Numbered from the stretch's first letter, positions 8,007 through 16,919 are shown. The stretch: 64,000 bases of DNA from Rhodospirillaceae bacterium (GCA_018660265.1 JABJKS010000110.1:1-64000), one strand, 5' to 3'. Notes: generated by a model from the letters alone, not told the origin. Program-made: numbers and translations.

Positions 8007-9050
8007 ATGAAACTCGGATTGGTGATGGGCTTGGGCGAAGGTGGTCGGGTCAATATTGATATGGATCTGATCCGGGAGGCAGAGGATCTGGGTTTTGACT
8101 CCGTCTGGTCTTCGGAAGCCTGGGGCTCGGACGCGATTTCAACGGCGTCTTGGGTTTTGGCGCAAACCAGCAAGATCAAGGTTGGCACCGGCATCATTCA
8201 AATGTCCGCCCGCACCCCGGCTATGGCGGCGATGACAGCCATGACCCTGCAACATCTGTCCAATGATCGCTTTATCCTTGGCATTGGGCCTTCCGGACCG
8301 CAAGTGATCGAAGGCTGGCACGGCATGCCCTATGGCCGGCCCCTGACCCGGACCCGGGAATATATTGAGATCATTCGCAAGATCGAAGCACGGGAAGGAC
8401 CACTGACCCATGACGGCTATCACTACCAAATCCCAAAAACAGGCGAAGGCACGACTAATCTTGGTAAGCCCCTAAAGGGTATTCTGCATTCGCCCGCGCG
8501 TTTGAAAATCATAACAGGCACAATTGCCCCGGCCGGCGTTCGTGTCAGCGCGGAAATCGCCGATGGCATGATCCCCGTTTTCATGAACCCGGATCGTTTC
8601 GATGTCTTTGAAGATGCGCTGAACGACGGCTTTGCCAAAGCAGGCGGCGGCAAAAGCCTGGATGATTTCGACATCTCGCCCTTCTGCTTCGTTAATCTGG
8701 ACGATGACGAAGAGGCCGCCCGCATGCCGACACGGTCAAACCTGGCACTCTATGTGGGTGGCATGGGGGCCCGCGACAAGAATTTCTACAACGACTATGC
8801 CAAGCGCCTGGGCCATGAGGATGCTGCGGTCGAGATCCAGGATCATTTCCTGGCCGGACGCCGGGCCGAGGCGATGGCAGCGGTACCCGACAGCTTTGTT
8901 GATGAAGTATCTCTTACGGGACCGGCAGGCAAGATCACGGAACGTCTGCAGGACTGGAAAGCTGCTTCCAAGCAGAAGAAGGTTAAATCCCTACTGGCAC
9001 GGGCGAATACCTCTGCTGAAATCCAGGTTCTGGCTAAGGCCGTATTATAG
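8007..9050 (+). CDS. LLM-class F420-dependent oxidoreductase (Rv3520c-like, TIGR03559)
   Basis: A 347-residue LLM protein. MKLGLVMGLGEGGR, FDSVWSSEAWGSDAI, IQMSARTPAMAAMTAMTL and GIGPSGPQVIEGWHGMPYGR parallel the mycobacterial Rv3520c family closely, including LARTREYI-type and GEGTTNLGKPLK segments. Substrate unknown. An upstream TTG at 7986 is in frame, but the ATG at 8007 has GAAAGG about 10 bases before it and gives the family N-terminus. It leads a plus-strand run with the RidA-like and SDR genes, which may act on its product. Confidence 0.87.
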   Translation: MKLGLVMGLGEGGRVNIDMDLIREAEDLGFDSVWSSEAWGSDAISTASWVLAQTSKIKVGTGIIQMSARTPAMAAMTAMTLQHLSNDRFILGIGPSGPQVIEGWHGMPYGRPLTRTREYIEIIRKIEAREGPLTHDGYHYQIPKTGEGTTNLGKPLKGILHSPARLKIITGTIAPAGVRVSAEIADGMIPVFMNPDRFDVFEDALNDGFAKAGGGKSLDDFDISPFCFVNLDDDEEAARMPTRSNLALYVGGMGARDKNFYNDYAKRLGHEDAAVEIQDHFLAGRRAEAMAAVPDSFVDEVSLTGPAGKITERLQDWKAASKQKKVKSLLARANTSAEIQVLAKAVL

Positions 9051-9063
9051 GAGCGCATCTGTC

Positions 9064-9462
9064 ATGGCTATGAAACGCATTTATTCTGACCAGGTGAGTG
9101 AACCTCAGGCGGAAACCTGGTCCAACTGCAAGGTTGCCGGTGATTTCATCCAGATTGCGGGCTGTGTTTCAGGCTATGAAAATGATGTCATCGCAGGTGG
9201 TGATGATGTCTATGAACAGGCCCGGATCACCTTCACCAAGATCAAGAACCTGGTGGAGGCGGCGGGCGGTGTGATGGATGATCTGATCAAGGTCACGATC
9301 TTTGTCACGGACATCACCCGCCGGGAAGAAGTATGGAAAGCCCGGCGGGAGTTTTTCACCGGCGATTTTCCCTGCTCCACCCTGGTCGAAGTCTCCGCCC
9401 TGGCCCGACCCGGCCTGGCGGTGGAAGTTGAAGCCCATGGCTTTTTAGGATCGAGTAAATAA
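9064..9462 (+). CDS. RidA/YjgF/UK114 family protein, atypical subgroup
   Basis: A 132-residue RidA-fold protein. MDDLIKVTIFVTDITRREEV and the C-terminal STLVEVSALARPGLAVEVEAHGF are the family core. True RidA deaminates enamine/imine intermediates with an arginine in a PARS-type motif; here the equivalent stretch reads FPCS, so the arginine is replaced. That places it outside the classical imine-deaminase subgroup, and its activity is uncertain. It starts 13 bases after the LLM stop and ends one base before the SDR start, so it probably serves the same pathway. Confidence 0.85.
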   Translation: MAMKRIYSDQVSEPQAETWSNCKVAGDFIQIAGCVSGYENDVIAGGDDVYEQARITFTKIKNLVEAAGGVMDDLIKVTIFVTDITRREEVWKARREFFTGDFPCSTLVEVSALARPGLAVEVEAHGFLGSSK

Positions 9463-9463
9463 T

Positions 9464-10222
9464 ATGCAGATCAATGGTATGGCTGCCGTTGTCACGGGCG
9501 GCAGTTCAGGCTTGGGTGCGGCAACGTCACGGCATCTGGCCAAGTTGGGTGCCAAGGTCGCCATCCTCGACGTTAATATGGATCAGGCCCGTAGCGTCGC
9601 AGCGGAAATTGGCGGCATCGCGGTGGAATGCGATGTCAGATCCGATGAACAGGGCGAGGCAGCGGTCAAGGCCGCCCGCGATGCCCATGGCGCGGCCAGG
9701 ATTTCCGTCTGTTGCGCCGGTGTCTCTGAATCCCGCCTGATGCTGGATCGGAACGGCCCGGCCCCGTTGGCGGATCATCGCCGTATCGTGGAAATCCACT
9801 TGATCGGGACCTATAATATCAACCGCCTTGTAGCTGCCGACATGGCGGATTGCGACCCGGTCGCTGATACGGCTGAGCGCGGCGTTATTATCAATACCGC
9901 CTCTATCGCAGGGTATGATGGCCCGCCCGGTGCAATTTCCTATAACGCTGCAAAGGCGGCCATTGCCGCCATGTGCCTGCCCATGGCGCGGGAGTTATCC
10001 CGGCATGCCATCCGGGTCATGGCCATTGCACCGGGTATTTTTGAAACGGCCATGGTCGCTGGCTTGCGACAAAACTATGTCGACGAAATGACGGCCGCCA
10101 TTCCGTTTCCCAAACGGTTTGGCGATCCGTCGGAATATGCCCGGATGGTGGAAACAATCGTCACCACACCGATGCTGAATGGCGAGACCATTCGCATCGA
10201 TGGCGGTCTGCGTATGCGCTAA
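9464..10222 (+). CDS. SDR-family oxidoreductase
   Basis: A 252-residue short-chain dehydrogenase/reductase. The cofactor loop TGGSSGLGAATS lies at the N-terminus, and DVNMDQARS, with an acidic residue after beta-2, suggests NAD(H) preference. The catalytic YNAAKAA (YxxxK) is near residue 165. The C-terminus NGETIRIDGGLRMR is like 3-hydroxyacyl-CoA dehydrogenase type II proteins. The substrate is not predictable. Its last 4 bases overlap the end of the convergent DMT transporter gene. Confidence 0.88.
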   Translation: MQINGMAAVVTGGSSGLGAATSRHLAKLGAKVAILDVNMDQARSVAAEIGGIAVECDVRSDEQGEAAVKAARDAHGAARISVCCAGVSESRLMLDRNGPAPLADHRRIVEIHLIGTYNINRLVAADMADCDPVADTAERGVIINTASIAGYDGPPGAISYNAAKAAIAAMCLPMARELSRHAIRVMAIAPGIFETAMVAGLRQNYVDEMTAAIPFPKRFGDPSEYARMVETIVTTPMLNGETIRIDGGLRMR

Positions 10223-11091
10223 CGTCCAAACCGTGCCAACAAAAGGCCGGAGCCGACGATCAGCGCCATCCCCAAAAACAGACTCGGGCGCAGCACTTCA
10301 TCAAACAGCAGCACACCAAACAGGCCCGAAAACAGCAGGGTCGAATATAGGAACGGGGCCACGAAGTTGGCATCGGCCATGGCCATGGCGTGCAGCACCA
10401 GGCGTTGACCTGCGATAGCGACCAGACCCATGGCGGCGAATATCAACCATTCCATAGGCTGTGGCGAGACCCAGGCCGGGATGGCCGCCAGCCCACCTAG
10501 AATTGCGCCAAATAGGTTGCCGAAGAACAACATGATCAAGGCCCGGTCGCCCAGGCCGGATAGCCATTTTACCGCCGCAATTTCCCCGCCCATACAGACA
10601 GCAGCGGCTACGGCAAACAATGAGGCAGCGCCAAATATGCTCGCATCCGGTCCGGCAATCACAATGACGCCCATAAATCCGACCGCAGCTGCCAACCAAC
10701 GATAGGGCCCGGACCTCTCGCCCAGCAACAGAACCGCAAAGATCATCGCAAATATGGGGGAGCTAAACCCAATGGCCGTGGCGTTGGCCAGGGGAATGAC
10801 GGCGATGGCCAGAAACATCAATGCAACACCGGCCACGCCGAAACTGGCGCGGAACATATACTTAAAAGGATGCTTGGTGCGCGGCACCACCTTTGCCCCG
10901 AATAGAACGGGCAGCAAAAACAGGGTTCCGAAAAAATAGCGCCCAAAAGTCATCTGCAGGGCACCAATTGGCTGGCCCGTATTTGCCAAAAGCAAATATT
11001 TCGCCAGGGCATTCATGGTCGCGAACAGGGCGGAGGCGACGACCATATAAAGCGCCGCGCGCCATAAAACCCCTGGCCCCCCCTGCTTCAA
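10219..11091 (-). CDS. DMT-superfamily (EamA) transporter
   Basis: A ten-span drug/metabolite transporter-type membrane protein with two EamA halves. The first half contains SALFATMNALAKYLLLA, and the second ends FGVLLFDEVLRPSLFLGMALIVGSGLLL. Start choice is difficult: the open frame extends to 11235, into the upstream gene. TTG at 11091 gives LKQGGPGVLWRAALYMVV, a plausible N-terminus just after the DUF2938 stop; ATG at 11046 is an alternative inside the first span. The cargo is unknown. It ends a minus-strand run that begins with the E1 alpha gene. Confidence 0.82.
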   Translation of the reverse strand: MKQGGPGVLWRAALYMVVASALFATMNALAKYLLLANTGQPIGALQMTFGRYFFGTLFLLPVLFGAKVVPRTKHPFKYMFRASFGVAGVALMFLAIAVIPLANATAIGFSSPIFAMIFAVLLLGERSGPYRWLAAAVGFMGVIVIAGPDASIFGAASLFAVAAAVCMGGEIAAVKWLSGLGDRALIMLFFGNLFGAILGGLAAIPAWVSPQPMEWLIFAAMGLVAIAGQRLVLHAMAMADANFVAPFLYSTLLFSGLFGVLLFDEVLRPSLFLGMALIVGSGLLLARFGR

Positions 11092-11116
11092 TAGAGCTGC
11101 TTCATTGGGGCTGCTT

Positions 11117-11599
11117 TCATATAGCGGCGAACACCACTGTGCCAAGGAACAGGCCGCCGCCGAATACCACATGCACGGACAGGCTGGCCATACGGATAAA
11201 GTTCGGTCGTTCGGTTTTGGCGGCAAAGAAACCACCGCCCAAACCAGGTATCAGGATCAGCCAGGGTGCCAGCACGGTGACCGCACCGAAAACCAATCCG
11301 CTTACCAGGCTGGCCGGTTGTTCCATGACCGCCACCATGAATAGCAGGTAAATTTCCGCATAGACGAAGGCGACCAGGTAATGAAACGCCCAACCCAGGG
11401 CCAGCTCAAAGCGAACGGTCGGCGCGTCCGTGATTTCATCATGCCTGAAGACACCCCGGCCCAGATTGGCAACCCATCGGCCCACCAGGTTCCAATCCCG
11501 GTTTTTCTCCAGACTGTGTTCCAATGCCAGTTCGTAGATGTCGGTGAAAATGTTGGCAACGACACCGACAACCAGAATTTCCAGCCACATAACGTCCAT
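11117..11599 (-). CDS. DUF2938 family membrane protein
   Basis: A 160-residue protein with about four membrane spans. The pattern NLVGRWVANL, a following His, E-LALGWAFHYLVAFVYA, then VTVLAPWLILIPGLGGGFFAA, and a C-terminal SLSVHVVFGGGLFLG matches the DUF2938 family as I know it. The function of that family is unknown. It lies 17 bases downstream of the E1 beta gene and precedes the DMT transporter on the same strand. Confidence 0.75.
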   Translation of the reverse strand: MDVMWLEILVVGVVANIFTDIYELALEHSLEKNRDWNLVGRWVANLGRGVFRHDEITDAPTVRFELALGWAFHYLVAFVYAEIYLLFMVAVMEQPASLVSGLVFGAVTVLAPWLILIPGLGGGFFAAKTERPNFIRMASLSVHVVFGGGLFLGTVVFAAI

Positions 11600-11615
11600 T
11601 ACGGGTACTCACAAA

Positions 11616-12575
11616 TTAGCCGGCAGACATAACCTCGCGGATGCCGGCGATGATACGGTGACGGTTCGGGAAGACATGATCTTCCAGCCCGGGGCTATAG
11701 GGGATGGGCACTTGCAAGGCGCAAACCCGGCACAAGGGCGCTTTCATAGCCGCGAACGTGGTTGCGTCCTCCGTCACCAGCGCAGCGATTTCAGCCGATG
11801 CACCTGCCGTGGGTCCCGCCTCATCGGCGATCACCAGACGTCCGGTTTTTTGCACCGAGGCGCGGATGGTGTCATTGTCCATTGGGTACAAGGTACGGGG
11901 ATCGACAACCTCGACCGAGACGCCCTCCTTCTCCATCACCTCAGCTGCTGCCAATGCTTCATGCACCAACCAGGCCAGGGCGACGACAGTGATATCACTG
12001 CCCGTCCGCTTTACATCGGCCACACCAAGGGGAATGGTATAATCATCTTCCGGCACCTCCCCCTTGACACCCATCAGACGGGTGGATTCGAATGACAAAA
12101 CAGGGTTGTTGTCCCGGATCGCAGATTTCAACAGGCCCTTCATATCATAAGGCGTCGAGGGCAGGATCATCTTCAGGCCGGCCAAATTCATGAACATGGA
12201 ATAGGGGCTTTGCGAATGCTGGGCCGCCAGATTTGTGCCGCCGCCTACCGAAGACCGAAAGACGATGGGGAAGGTTTGCTGGCCACCGAACATATAGTGG
12301 ATTTTTGAAGCCTGATTGACGATCTGATCCATGGCAACGAACGAAAATGTGACCATGGACCAGTTCACGATGGGGCGATAACCCGAACCCGCCGCCCCGA
12401 TGGCGATGCCTGAAAAGGCGTTCTCGGCAATGGGTGTGGCGCGCACCCGGGCGGCACCGAATTCTTCCACCATGGCCGGCGGGGCGTCTGTTGCCAGATG
12501 AATTGTCTTGGGGTCGCGGTTCATTTCTTCGGTGACCGCTTCCATCCCGGCGCGGGCATAAGATATCTCTCGCAT
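11616..12575 (-). CDS. 2-oxoacid dehydrogenase E1 component, beta subunit
   Basis: A 319-residue transketolase-like subunit that pairs with the alpha subunit just upstream to form a thiamine-diphosphate 2-oxoacid or acetoin dehydrogenase E1. Motifs are AENAFSGIAIGAAGSGYRPI, FRSSVGGGTNLAAQHSQS and a C-terminal transketolase-C domain with VVDPRTLYPMD. Of two close ATGs, the one at 12575 sits 7 bases after a strong AGGAGG, while that at 12581 is too near it. No E2 or E3 gene is in the window, so the exact substrate (pyruvate, acetoin or branched-chain acid) is open. Confidence 0.9.
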   Translation of the reverse strand: MREISYARAGMEAVTEEMNRDPKTIHLATDAPPAMVEEFGAARVRATPIAENAFSGIAIGAAGSGYRPIVNWSMVTFSFVAMDQIVNQASKIHYMFGGQQTFPIVFRSSVGGGTNLAAQHSQSPYSMFMNLAGLKMILPSTPYDMKGLLKSAIRDNNPVLSFESTRLMGVKGEVPEDDYTIPLGVADVKRTGSDITVVALAWLVHEALAAAEVMEKEGVSVEVVDPRTLYPMDNDTIRASVQKTGRLVIADEAGPTAGASAEIAALVTEDATTFAAMKAPLCRVCALQVPIPYSPGLEDHVFPNRHRIIAGIREVMSAG

Positions 12576-12586
12576 TGTCATCCCTC

Positions 12587-13555
12587 CTAATCCGCAAACA
12601 CATCATCCAGCGCCGATTCCGGCGCTGGGAATGGAGACGCCTCGGCGAAGGCGACGGAAGCTTCGATCTGGGCCAGAATTTCATCATCCATGGCCTGGAA
12701 TTCCGCATCACTGAATTGGCCCTGTTGCTGTTTTAATTGTTCCAGCAACATCGGGATGGGATCGCGCGCAACCCAAGCGGCGATTTCCGAAGCCGGGCGC
12801 GGGTCCACTGCGCCGGGGCGTTCCGTATGGTTGCGATGGCGATAGGTTTTGCATTCCAGCAACGTCGGCCCCTCACCGGCGCGGGCCCGGGCGATGGCCT
12901 GCGTCGCCGCGTCGTAGACGGCGACGACATCATTGCCGTCGACCACGATGCCCGGCATGCCATAGCCCGCGGCCCGGCCAGCGACGTCGGCAGCGCCATG
13001 GGTCATCGTGGCAGCGGTATTTGCGGCCCAGGAATTATGTTCGCAAACATAAATCACCGGCAATTTCCAGCTGGCCGCAATATTCAGGGATTCATGGAAC
13101 GAACCGGCGTTCGAGGCACCGTCACCGAAAAAGCCGACCGCGACACCGCCATCCCCATCCATCTGCGCGGCCAACCCGGCACCCGTGATGATCGACAGAC
13201 CACCACCCACGATACCGTTGGCTCCCAGCATGCCAATGGAGAAATCAGCAATATGCATGGAGCCGCCCTTGCCTTTGCAAAAGCCGTCCTCGCGTCCGTA
13301 AAGTTCCGCCATCATGCGGTTCAGATCGGCCCCTTTGGCAATACAATGGCCATGGCCGCGATGGTTGGAGATAATTTGATCGCCATCCTTCAGTGCGGAG
13401 CAAACCCCGACTGCGACGGCTTCTTCGCCAATATAGCAGTGGACGACGCCATAGATGGCCCCGCTCTGATAATCATCCGAGGCGCGCTCCTCGAAACGAC
13501 GAATGGTCTGCATCTGGCGCAACATTTCGCGCTGTAGCTCAGGTGAGGCTGACAT
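12587..13555 (-). CDS. 2-oxoacid dehydrogenase E1 component, alpha subunit
   Basis: A 322-residue thiamine-diphosphate-binding subunit. It contains the ThDP motif GDGASNAGSFHESLNIAASW ending in CEHNSW, HCYIGEEAVAVG near the start, and HRGHGHCIAKGADLNRMMAEL and GREDGFCKGKGGSMH, typical of pyruvate/acetoin dehydrogenase alpha chains. An upstream in-frame start at 13591 exists, but the ATG at 13555 (MSASPELQ) has GAGGGA upstream and gives normal family length. Its stop lies 12 bases before the beta-subunit start, and the AGGAGG site for beta overlaps the stop. Confidence 0.92.
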   Translation of the reverse strand: MSASPELQREMLRQMQTIRRFEERASDDYQSGAIYGVVHCYIGEEAVAVGVCSALKDGDQIISNHRGHGHCIAKGADLNRMMAELYGREDGFCKGKGGSMHIADFSIGMLGANGIVGGGLSIITGAGLAAQMDGDGGVAVGFFGDGASNAGSFHESLNIAASWKLPVIYVCEHNSWAANTAATMTHGAADVAGRAAGYGMPGIVVDGNDVVAVYDAATQAIARARAGEGPTLLECKTYRHRNHTERPGAVDPRPASEIAAWVARDPIPMLLEQLKQQQGQFSDAEFQAMDDEILAQIEASVAFAEASPFPAPESALDDVFAD

Positions 13556-13733
13556 GTCTGCGTTTCCCTCGATCATTGTTTTTGTTTTCACCCATTAGTT
13601 TGCGTGTCTTAGCCGTCAGACGCAATAGGGAGGCAGATTTGGAAACGCTGGAATGGGAACCTAATTCATTCGCCGGACTCGCCGGTATAGTGAGTGGGAC
13701 GCCCTGTTGAAAGGCACGCCAACAAAGCCAGTA

Positions 13734-14402
13734 TCAGCTCTTTTCAAATGCCGGTCCGTCGAAACGTTCCTTCATGGCGATCTCTTCAACCGAATTTCGC
13801 TTTAGTTTGGTCAGCTGTTTCTTGGGTTTGCCGAGGGGTACAACGGCGGCGACGGCGAAGTGTGAAGGAATATTCAATAATATCTGCACCTCTCCCTCAC
13901 GGGCCGAGGCCAAGGTGGTGATGGTGCCGCCAAAGCCGGCCTGCCGGGCACCCAGCAATGTATTCCAGACGAAGGGATAGATCGAGGCACCGGATATAAC
14001 CCCTACCCTGTCCAGGTCCTGATCCATGGAGGCCACGGCCTTCAGGTCGACCAGAAACACCAGCACGACCGAGGCGTCGCGAAAGGAATTGGTCAGCATT
14101 GTGGGCGCGGGCGTTGCCTCGATTTCGGCTGCCGTTACCTTCGTCGGGATCACCGCATTCCACGGATTTTCCCCGGCCTTGATTTGCGCCGCATAGCGTT
14201 TTGCGGCTGGCTCTGCCAGTTTGGCCAGGGCCTCACGCGTATTGGGATCACGAACAACGATGACCCGGTTACCCTGTCGATTGCCCCCTGACGGGGCGAA
14301 CCGGGCGTTTTCAATGAGTGCGTAGACGACATCATCCGGAACCTCTTCGCCGGTAAATTCCCGCGCAGAAAATGTCGTACGCATGGCTTCATTAAGTTCC
14401 AT
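13734..14402 (-). CDS. Nitroreductase-family FMN oxidoreductase
   Basis: A 222-residue flavin protein. Its N-terminus follows the nitroreductase pattern: R-T-FSAREFTGEEVPDDVVYAL, then FAPSGGNRQGNRVIVVRD for FMN phosphate binding, and GARQAGFGGTITTL in the second half. GGGGAA lies 7 bases before the ATG. Substrate unknown. The PSGGNRQ segment also occurs in the C-terminal domain of FbiB, which reduces dehydro-F420-0. Because cofE here lacks that domain, this protein is one candidate for the missing reductase, but that is speculation. It follows the Hen1-like gene by about 60 bases. Confidence 0.85.
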   Translation of the reverse strand: MELNEAMRTTFSAREFTGEEVPDDVVYALIENARFAPSGGNRQGNRVIVVRDPNTREALAKLAEPAAKRYAAQIKAGENPWNAVIPTKVTAAEIEATPAPTMLTNSFRDASVVLVFLVDLKAVASMDQDLDRVGVISGASIYPFVWNTLLGARQAGFGGTITTLASAREGEVQILLNIPSHFAVAAVVPLGKPKKQLTKLKRNSVEEIAMKERFDGPAFEKS

Positions 14403-14463
14403 GTTTCGTTCCCCAATAGATTAAACAGACCTTTAGCAGTTTGCTTTGACGGGGCCTGCAACG

Positions 14464-15069
14464 TCAAGCTTCGGCGCGTACAAATATTGCCATCTGACTG
14501 GCCGCGCCAAGGGTGGGGTGGGACCAGCCGATCCCCTGAAAGGTCGTCCGATAGCCGTTGCGGGTCCCAACGCCGCCGGCCCAAGCCTCAAATTTAGCCC
14601 GGCTCCATTCAAACTCATGCTCAGGATGACGCAGGCGATGGGAAGGTACACCGAGAAGTTCGTTGCATTCCTGATTGGGCGTTGTGATGATGACAAGGCC
14701 GGGCCGGAAACTATTGAAGATCGCCCGCTCTACCTGCGATAGACGGTCGGGGGGGATATGCTCAATCGTTTCCAACAACACGGCGGCATCGAAACCCGCG
14801 AGGTTTGGATCGGCATCCGTAAAGGATGCGTTCATCAGACGGATCCGTCCGCCGATTTTTACGCCGGCTCTTTCAAGCAGACGGGTGCTATCCTCCAGCG
14901 CCTGGCGGGAGGTATCGAGGCCGACAATGTTGTCAAAGAAATTATCCTGAGCCAGGACTTCCAGCAAAGGCCCGGTGCCGCAGCCAAGGTCGAGCACCCC
15001 GCGGGCAGCATGCGCCCGCAGGGTCTCTATCACCAGATCCAACCGCGCCTGATGCAGCGACGTGGTCAT
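14464..15069 (-). CDS. Stand-alone Hen1-like RNA 3'-terminal 2'-O-methyltransferase
   Basis: A 201-residue SAM-dependent methyltransferase: VLDLGCGTGPLLEVL (motif I) and GLDTSRQALED (motif II). The metal-binding pair ETIEH is followed by TPNQECNELLG and RHPEHEFEWSRAKFEAWA. These last two are the Hen1 hallmark, where Glu, Glu, His and a later His hold Mn2+ for 2'-O-methylation of RNA 3' ends. Bacterial Hen1 is usually about 450 residues with an N-terminal ligase-activating domain and is encoded next to Pnkp; here only the methyltransferase domain exists and no Pnkp is nearby. It starts 8 bases after the AidB-like gene. Confidence 0.8.
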   Translation of the reverse strand: MTTSLHQARLDLVIETLRAHAARGVLDLGCGTGPLLEVLAQDNFFDNIVGLDTSRQALEDSTRLLERAGVKIGGRIRLMNASFTDADPNLAGFDAAVLLETIEHIPPDRLSQVERAIFNSFRPGLVIITTPNQECNELLGVPSHRLRHPEHEFEWSRAKFEAWAGGVGTRNGYRTTFQGIGWSHPTLGAASQMAIFVRAEA

Positions 15070-15077
15070 TGACTATT

Positions 15078-16859
15078 CTAGGCCGCCGCCAAGGCCTGTG
15101 CCGTCGCCAGGTCTACTTTCTCCTCACCCAACAGCGCTGCTACGGCGGCGTCATTGTCATCTTCAATGGCGAGGGGATCGCCTGCGCGCAGGCGATGATC
15201 CATGACCATGCGGGCCAGGATCAGACGGGAAGCATCTTCGCCCATTTCGCCCAATCGGGCCCCCTCCGTGGCCAGCAACACTGCCGTTACCATGTGATAC
15301 AAGGCATCGGAGGCTTTCCGCGCCATAGGTTCATTACCGGTCATGGCAACTTTCTCGGCGAAGGCCACCGCACGGTCAATGGTACTGTCCAATTCACCCT
15401 TGAACTGGCCCGGCAGGCTCGTGGTATCGGCCAGCATGTCATGCATGGCCTCGGCCATTTGAACCTGCGCGCCAACTTTGGCAATGGCCCGGGTGGTGAC
15501 ATCCAGGGCATTGATATTGGAGGTCCCTTCCCACAACACCCCGATCATGGCGTCGCGCACCAGTTTGGAGTTGACCCAGTCTTCGATCAGGCCGTTGCCG
15601 CCCCGAACTTCCATTGCCCCCGTGGCAACCGTGATATTATCCCGGCAGGAGCGGAATTTCAGCAAAGGCGTCAGGATACGCGCCAGATTTGCCGCTTTCT
15701 CATCGCCCGCCTCCGCCAGTTCTAATTGCCGGCCCACGAACAGCGCCATGGACAAAACCTGCTCTGTCGGCACCATCAATTTCATCAACTGGCGGCGCAA
15801 CAAGGGCTTGTCGATGATCTTTTCACCGAACGCAATTCGGTTACGGGCCACCACCAGCGCCTCGTTCAGGCAGCGGCGCATCATGGCAGCAGCACGGACA
15901 CCATGGGATAGGCGTGACATGTTGACCTGGTCCATCATCAATTTCAGGCCGTTGTTGATGTCATTGCCGATCTCACCCAAGGGATAGGCCAGCGCACCGT
16001 CAAAGATAATCTCGCCTGAGGCCATGGACTTAGTGCCGAGTTTGTCTTTCAAGCGGACGACGCGGTATTTATTGCGGCTGCCATCATCAAGGTGGCGCGG
16101 CAGTGCGAACAGACCCAGGCCCTTGTTACCTTTCGCAGCACCTACGGGGCGGGCCAGCAATAGAGCTACATCACCGTCAACACAGGAACAGAACCACTTT
16201 TCGCCATACAGACGCCAATGCCCATCCTCCATGCGCGCCTCCAGCTCAATGTTGGAGACGTCCGAGCCGCCGGTTTTTTCCGTCATGAACTGGGCGCTTT
16301 TCAGGATCTTGCTCATGTCCTGGCTGTGCATGCCGGGCAGAAATTTCGCCTTCACCTCTTCCGAGGCATAGCGTTCAATCAGCAATGCGGAGGTATCGGT
16401 GACCGAGATGGGGCACATCAAACCGAATTCACCCTGCACAAACAGATACTGGAATATATATTTGGCCAGGGGCGGCACGGGGGCATCCCAACCGAATACG
16501 CCCGCCTTGCGTGACATGCAATGAATGCCGAAATCGCCAAAACCAATCTGTTCCATCTCCCGATAGGCGGGATGGAATTCGACCCAATCCTCATCAACGC
16601 CTTTCGGGCTGCGGGCATGTAGAATGGGGGTGTGACGGTCCGAGGTGCGGGATAATTCATCCAATCGGCCGCCGGCAATCTCGCCCAGGCGGCGATAATG
16701 CGGCTCCATATGATTGCGCAGCTTATCATCGAGATACAGCTTCAGCAGACCCTGAAGGCTATGGTCCACCTCAAAGAAATTCTGTCCCTGACAATCAGGT
16801 GCGACCCAATCGTTCAGATCCATTGCCTCAATCTGTGCTGCCAATGCGCCCGTATTCAT
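15078..16859 (-). CDS. Acyl-CoA dehydrogenase, AidB-like
   Basis: A 593-residue flavoprotein of the acyl-CoA dehydrogenase superfamily. TEKTGGSDVSNIE, LYGEKWFCSCVDGDVALLLA and RLKDKLGTKSMASGEI resemble the AidB branch rather than short-chain dehydrogenases. The C-terminal AMEVRGGNGLIEDWVNSKLVRD and VLWEGTSNINALDVT carry the catalytic-region signature, and an extra C-terminal helical region follows. AidB proteins are linked to alkylation stress, but many relatives are lipid enzymes. The ATG at 16859 has GGGGAT about 7 bases upstream and is preferred to a TTG at 16895. It diverges from a LysR gene and leads the Hen1-like gene. Confidence 0.85.
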   Translation of the reverse strand: MNTGALAAQIEAMDLNDWVAPDCQGQNFFEVDHSLQGLLKLYLDDKLRNHMEPHYRRLGEIAGGRLDELSRTSDRHTPILHARSPKGVDEDWVEFHPAYREMEQIGFGDFGIHCMSRKAGVFGWDAPVPPLAKYIFQYLFVQGEFGLMCPISVTDTSALLIERYASEEVKAKFLPGMHSQDMSKILKSAQFMTEKTGGSDVSNIELEARMEDGHWRLYGEKWFCSCVDGDVALLLARPVGAAKGNKGLGLFALPRHLDDGSRNKYRVVRLKDKLGTKSMASGEIIFDGALAYPLGEIGNDINNGLKLMMDQVNMSRLSHGVRAAAMMRRCLNEALVVARNRIAFGEKIIDKPLLRRQLMKLMVPTEQVLSMALFVGRQLELAEAGDEKAANLARILTPLLKFRSCRDNITVATGAMEVRGGNGLIEDWVNSKLVRDAMIGVLWEGTSNINALDVTTRAIAKVGAQVQMAEAMHDMLADTTSLPGQFKGELDSTIDRAVAFAEKVAMTGNEPMARKASDALYHMVTAVLLATEGARLGEMGEDASRLILARMVMDHRLRAGDPLAIEDDNDAAVAALLGEEKVDLATAQALAAA

Positions 16860-16919
16860 TTTGGATATCCCCATGCTGCGTTGATGTTTCGACAATGTGG
16901 CTCACACGCCGTTCCTTGA

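Noticed and set aside
134-9050. LLM genes as a bacterial luciferase (lux) system
   Set aside because: There are no luxCDE or paired luxAB genes; the proteins follow F420-linked families and sit with F420 synthesis genes.
11092-11235. N-terminal extension of the DMT transporter into the DUF2938 gene
   Set aside because: It would overlap the upstream gene by 119 bases and adds residues that do not resemble a transporter N-terminus.
12737-13537. 266-codon open frame opposite the E1 alpha gene
   Set aside because: Shadow of a gene with the ThDP motif; no independent support.
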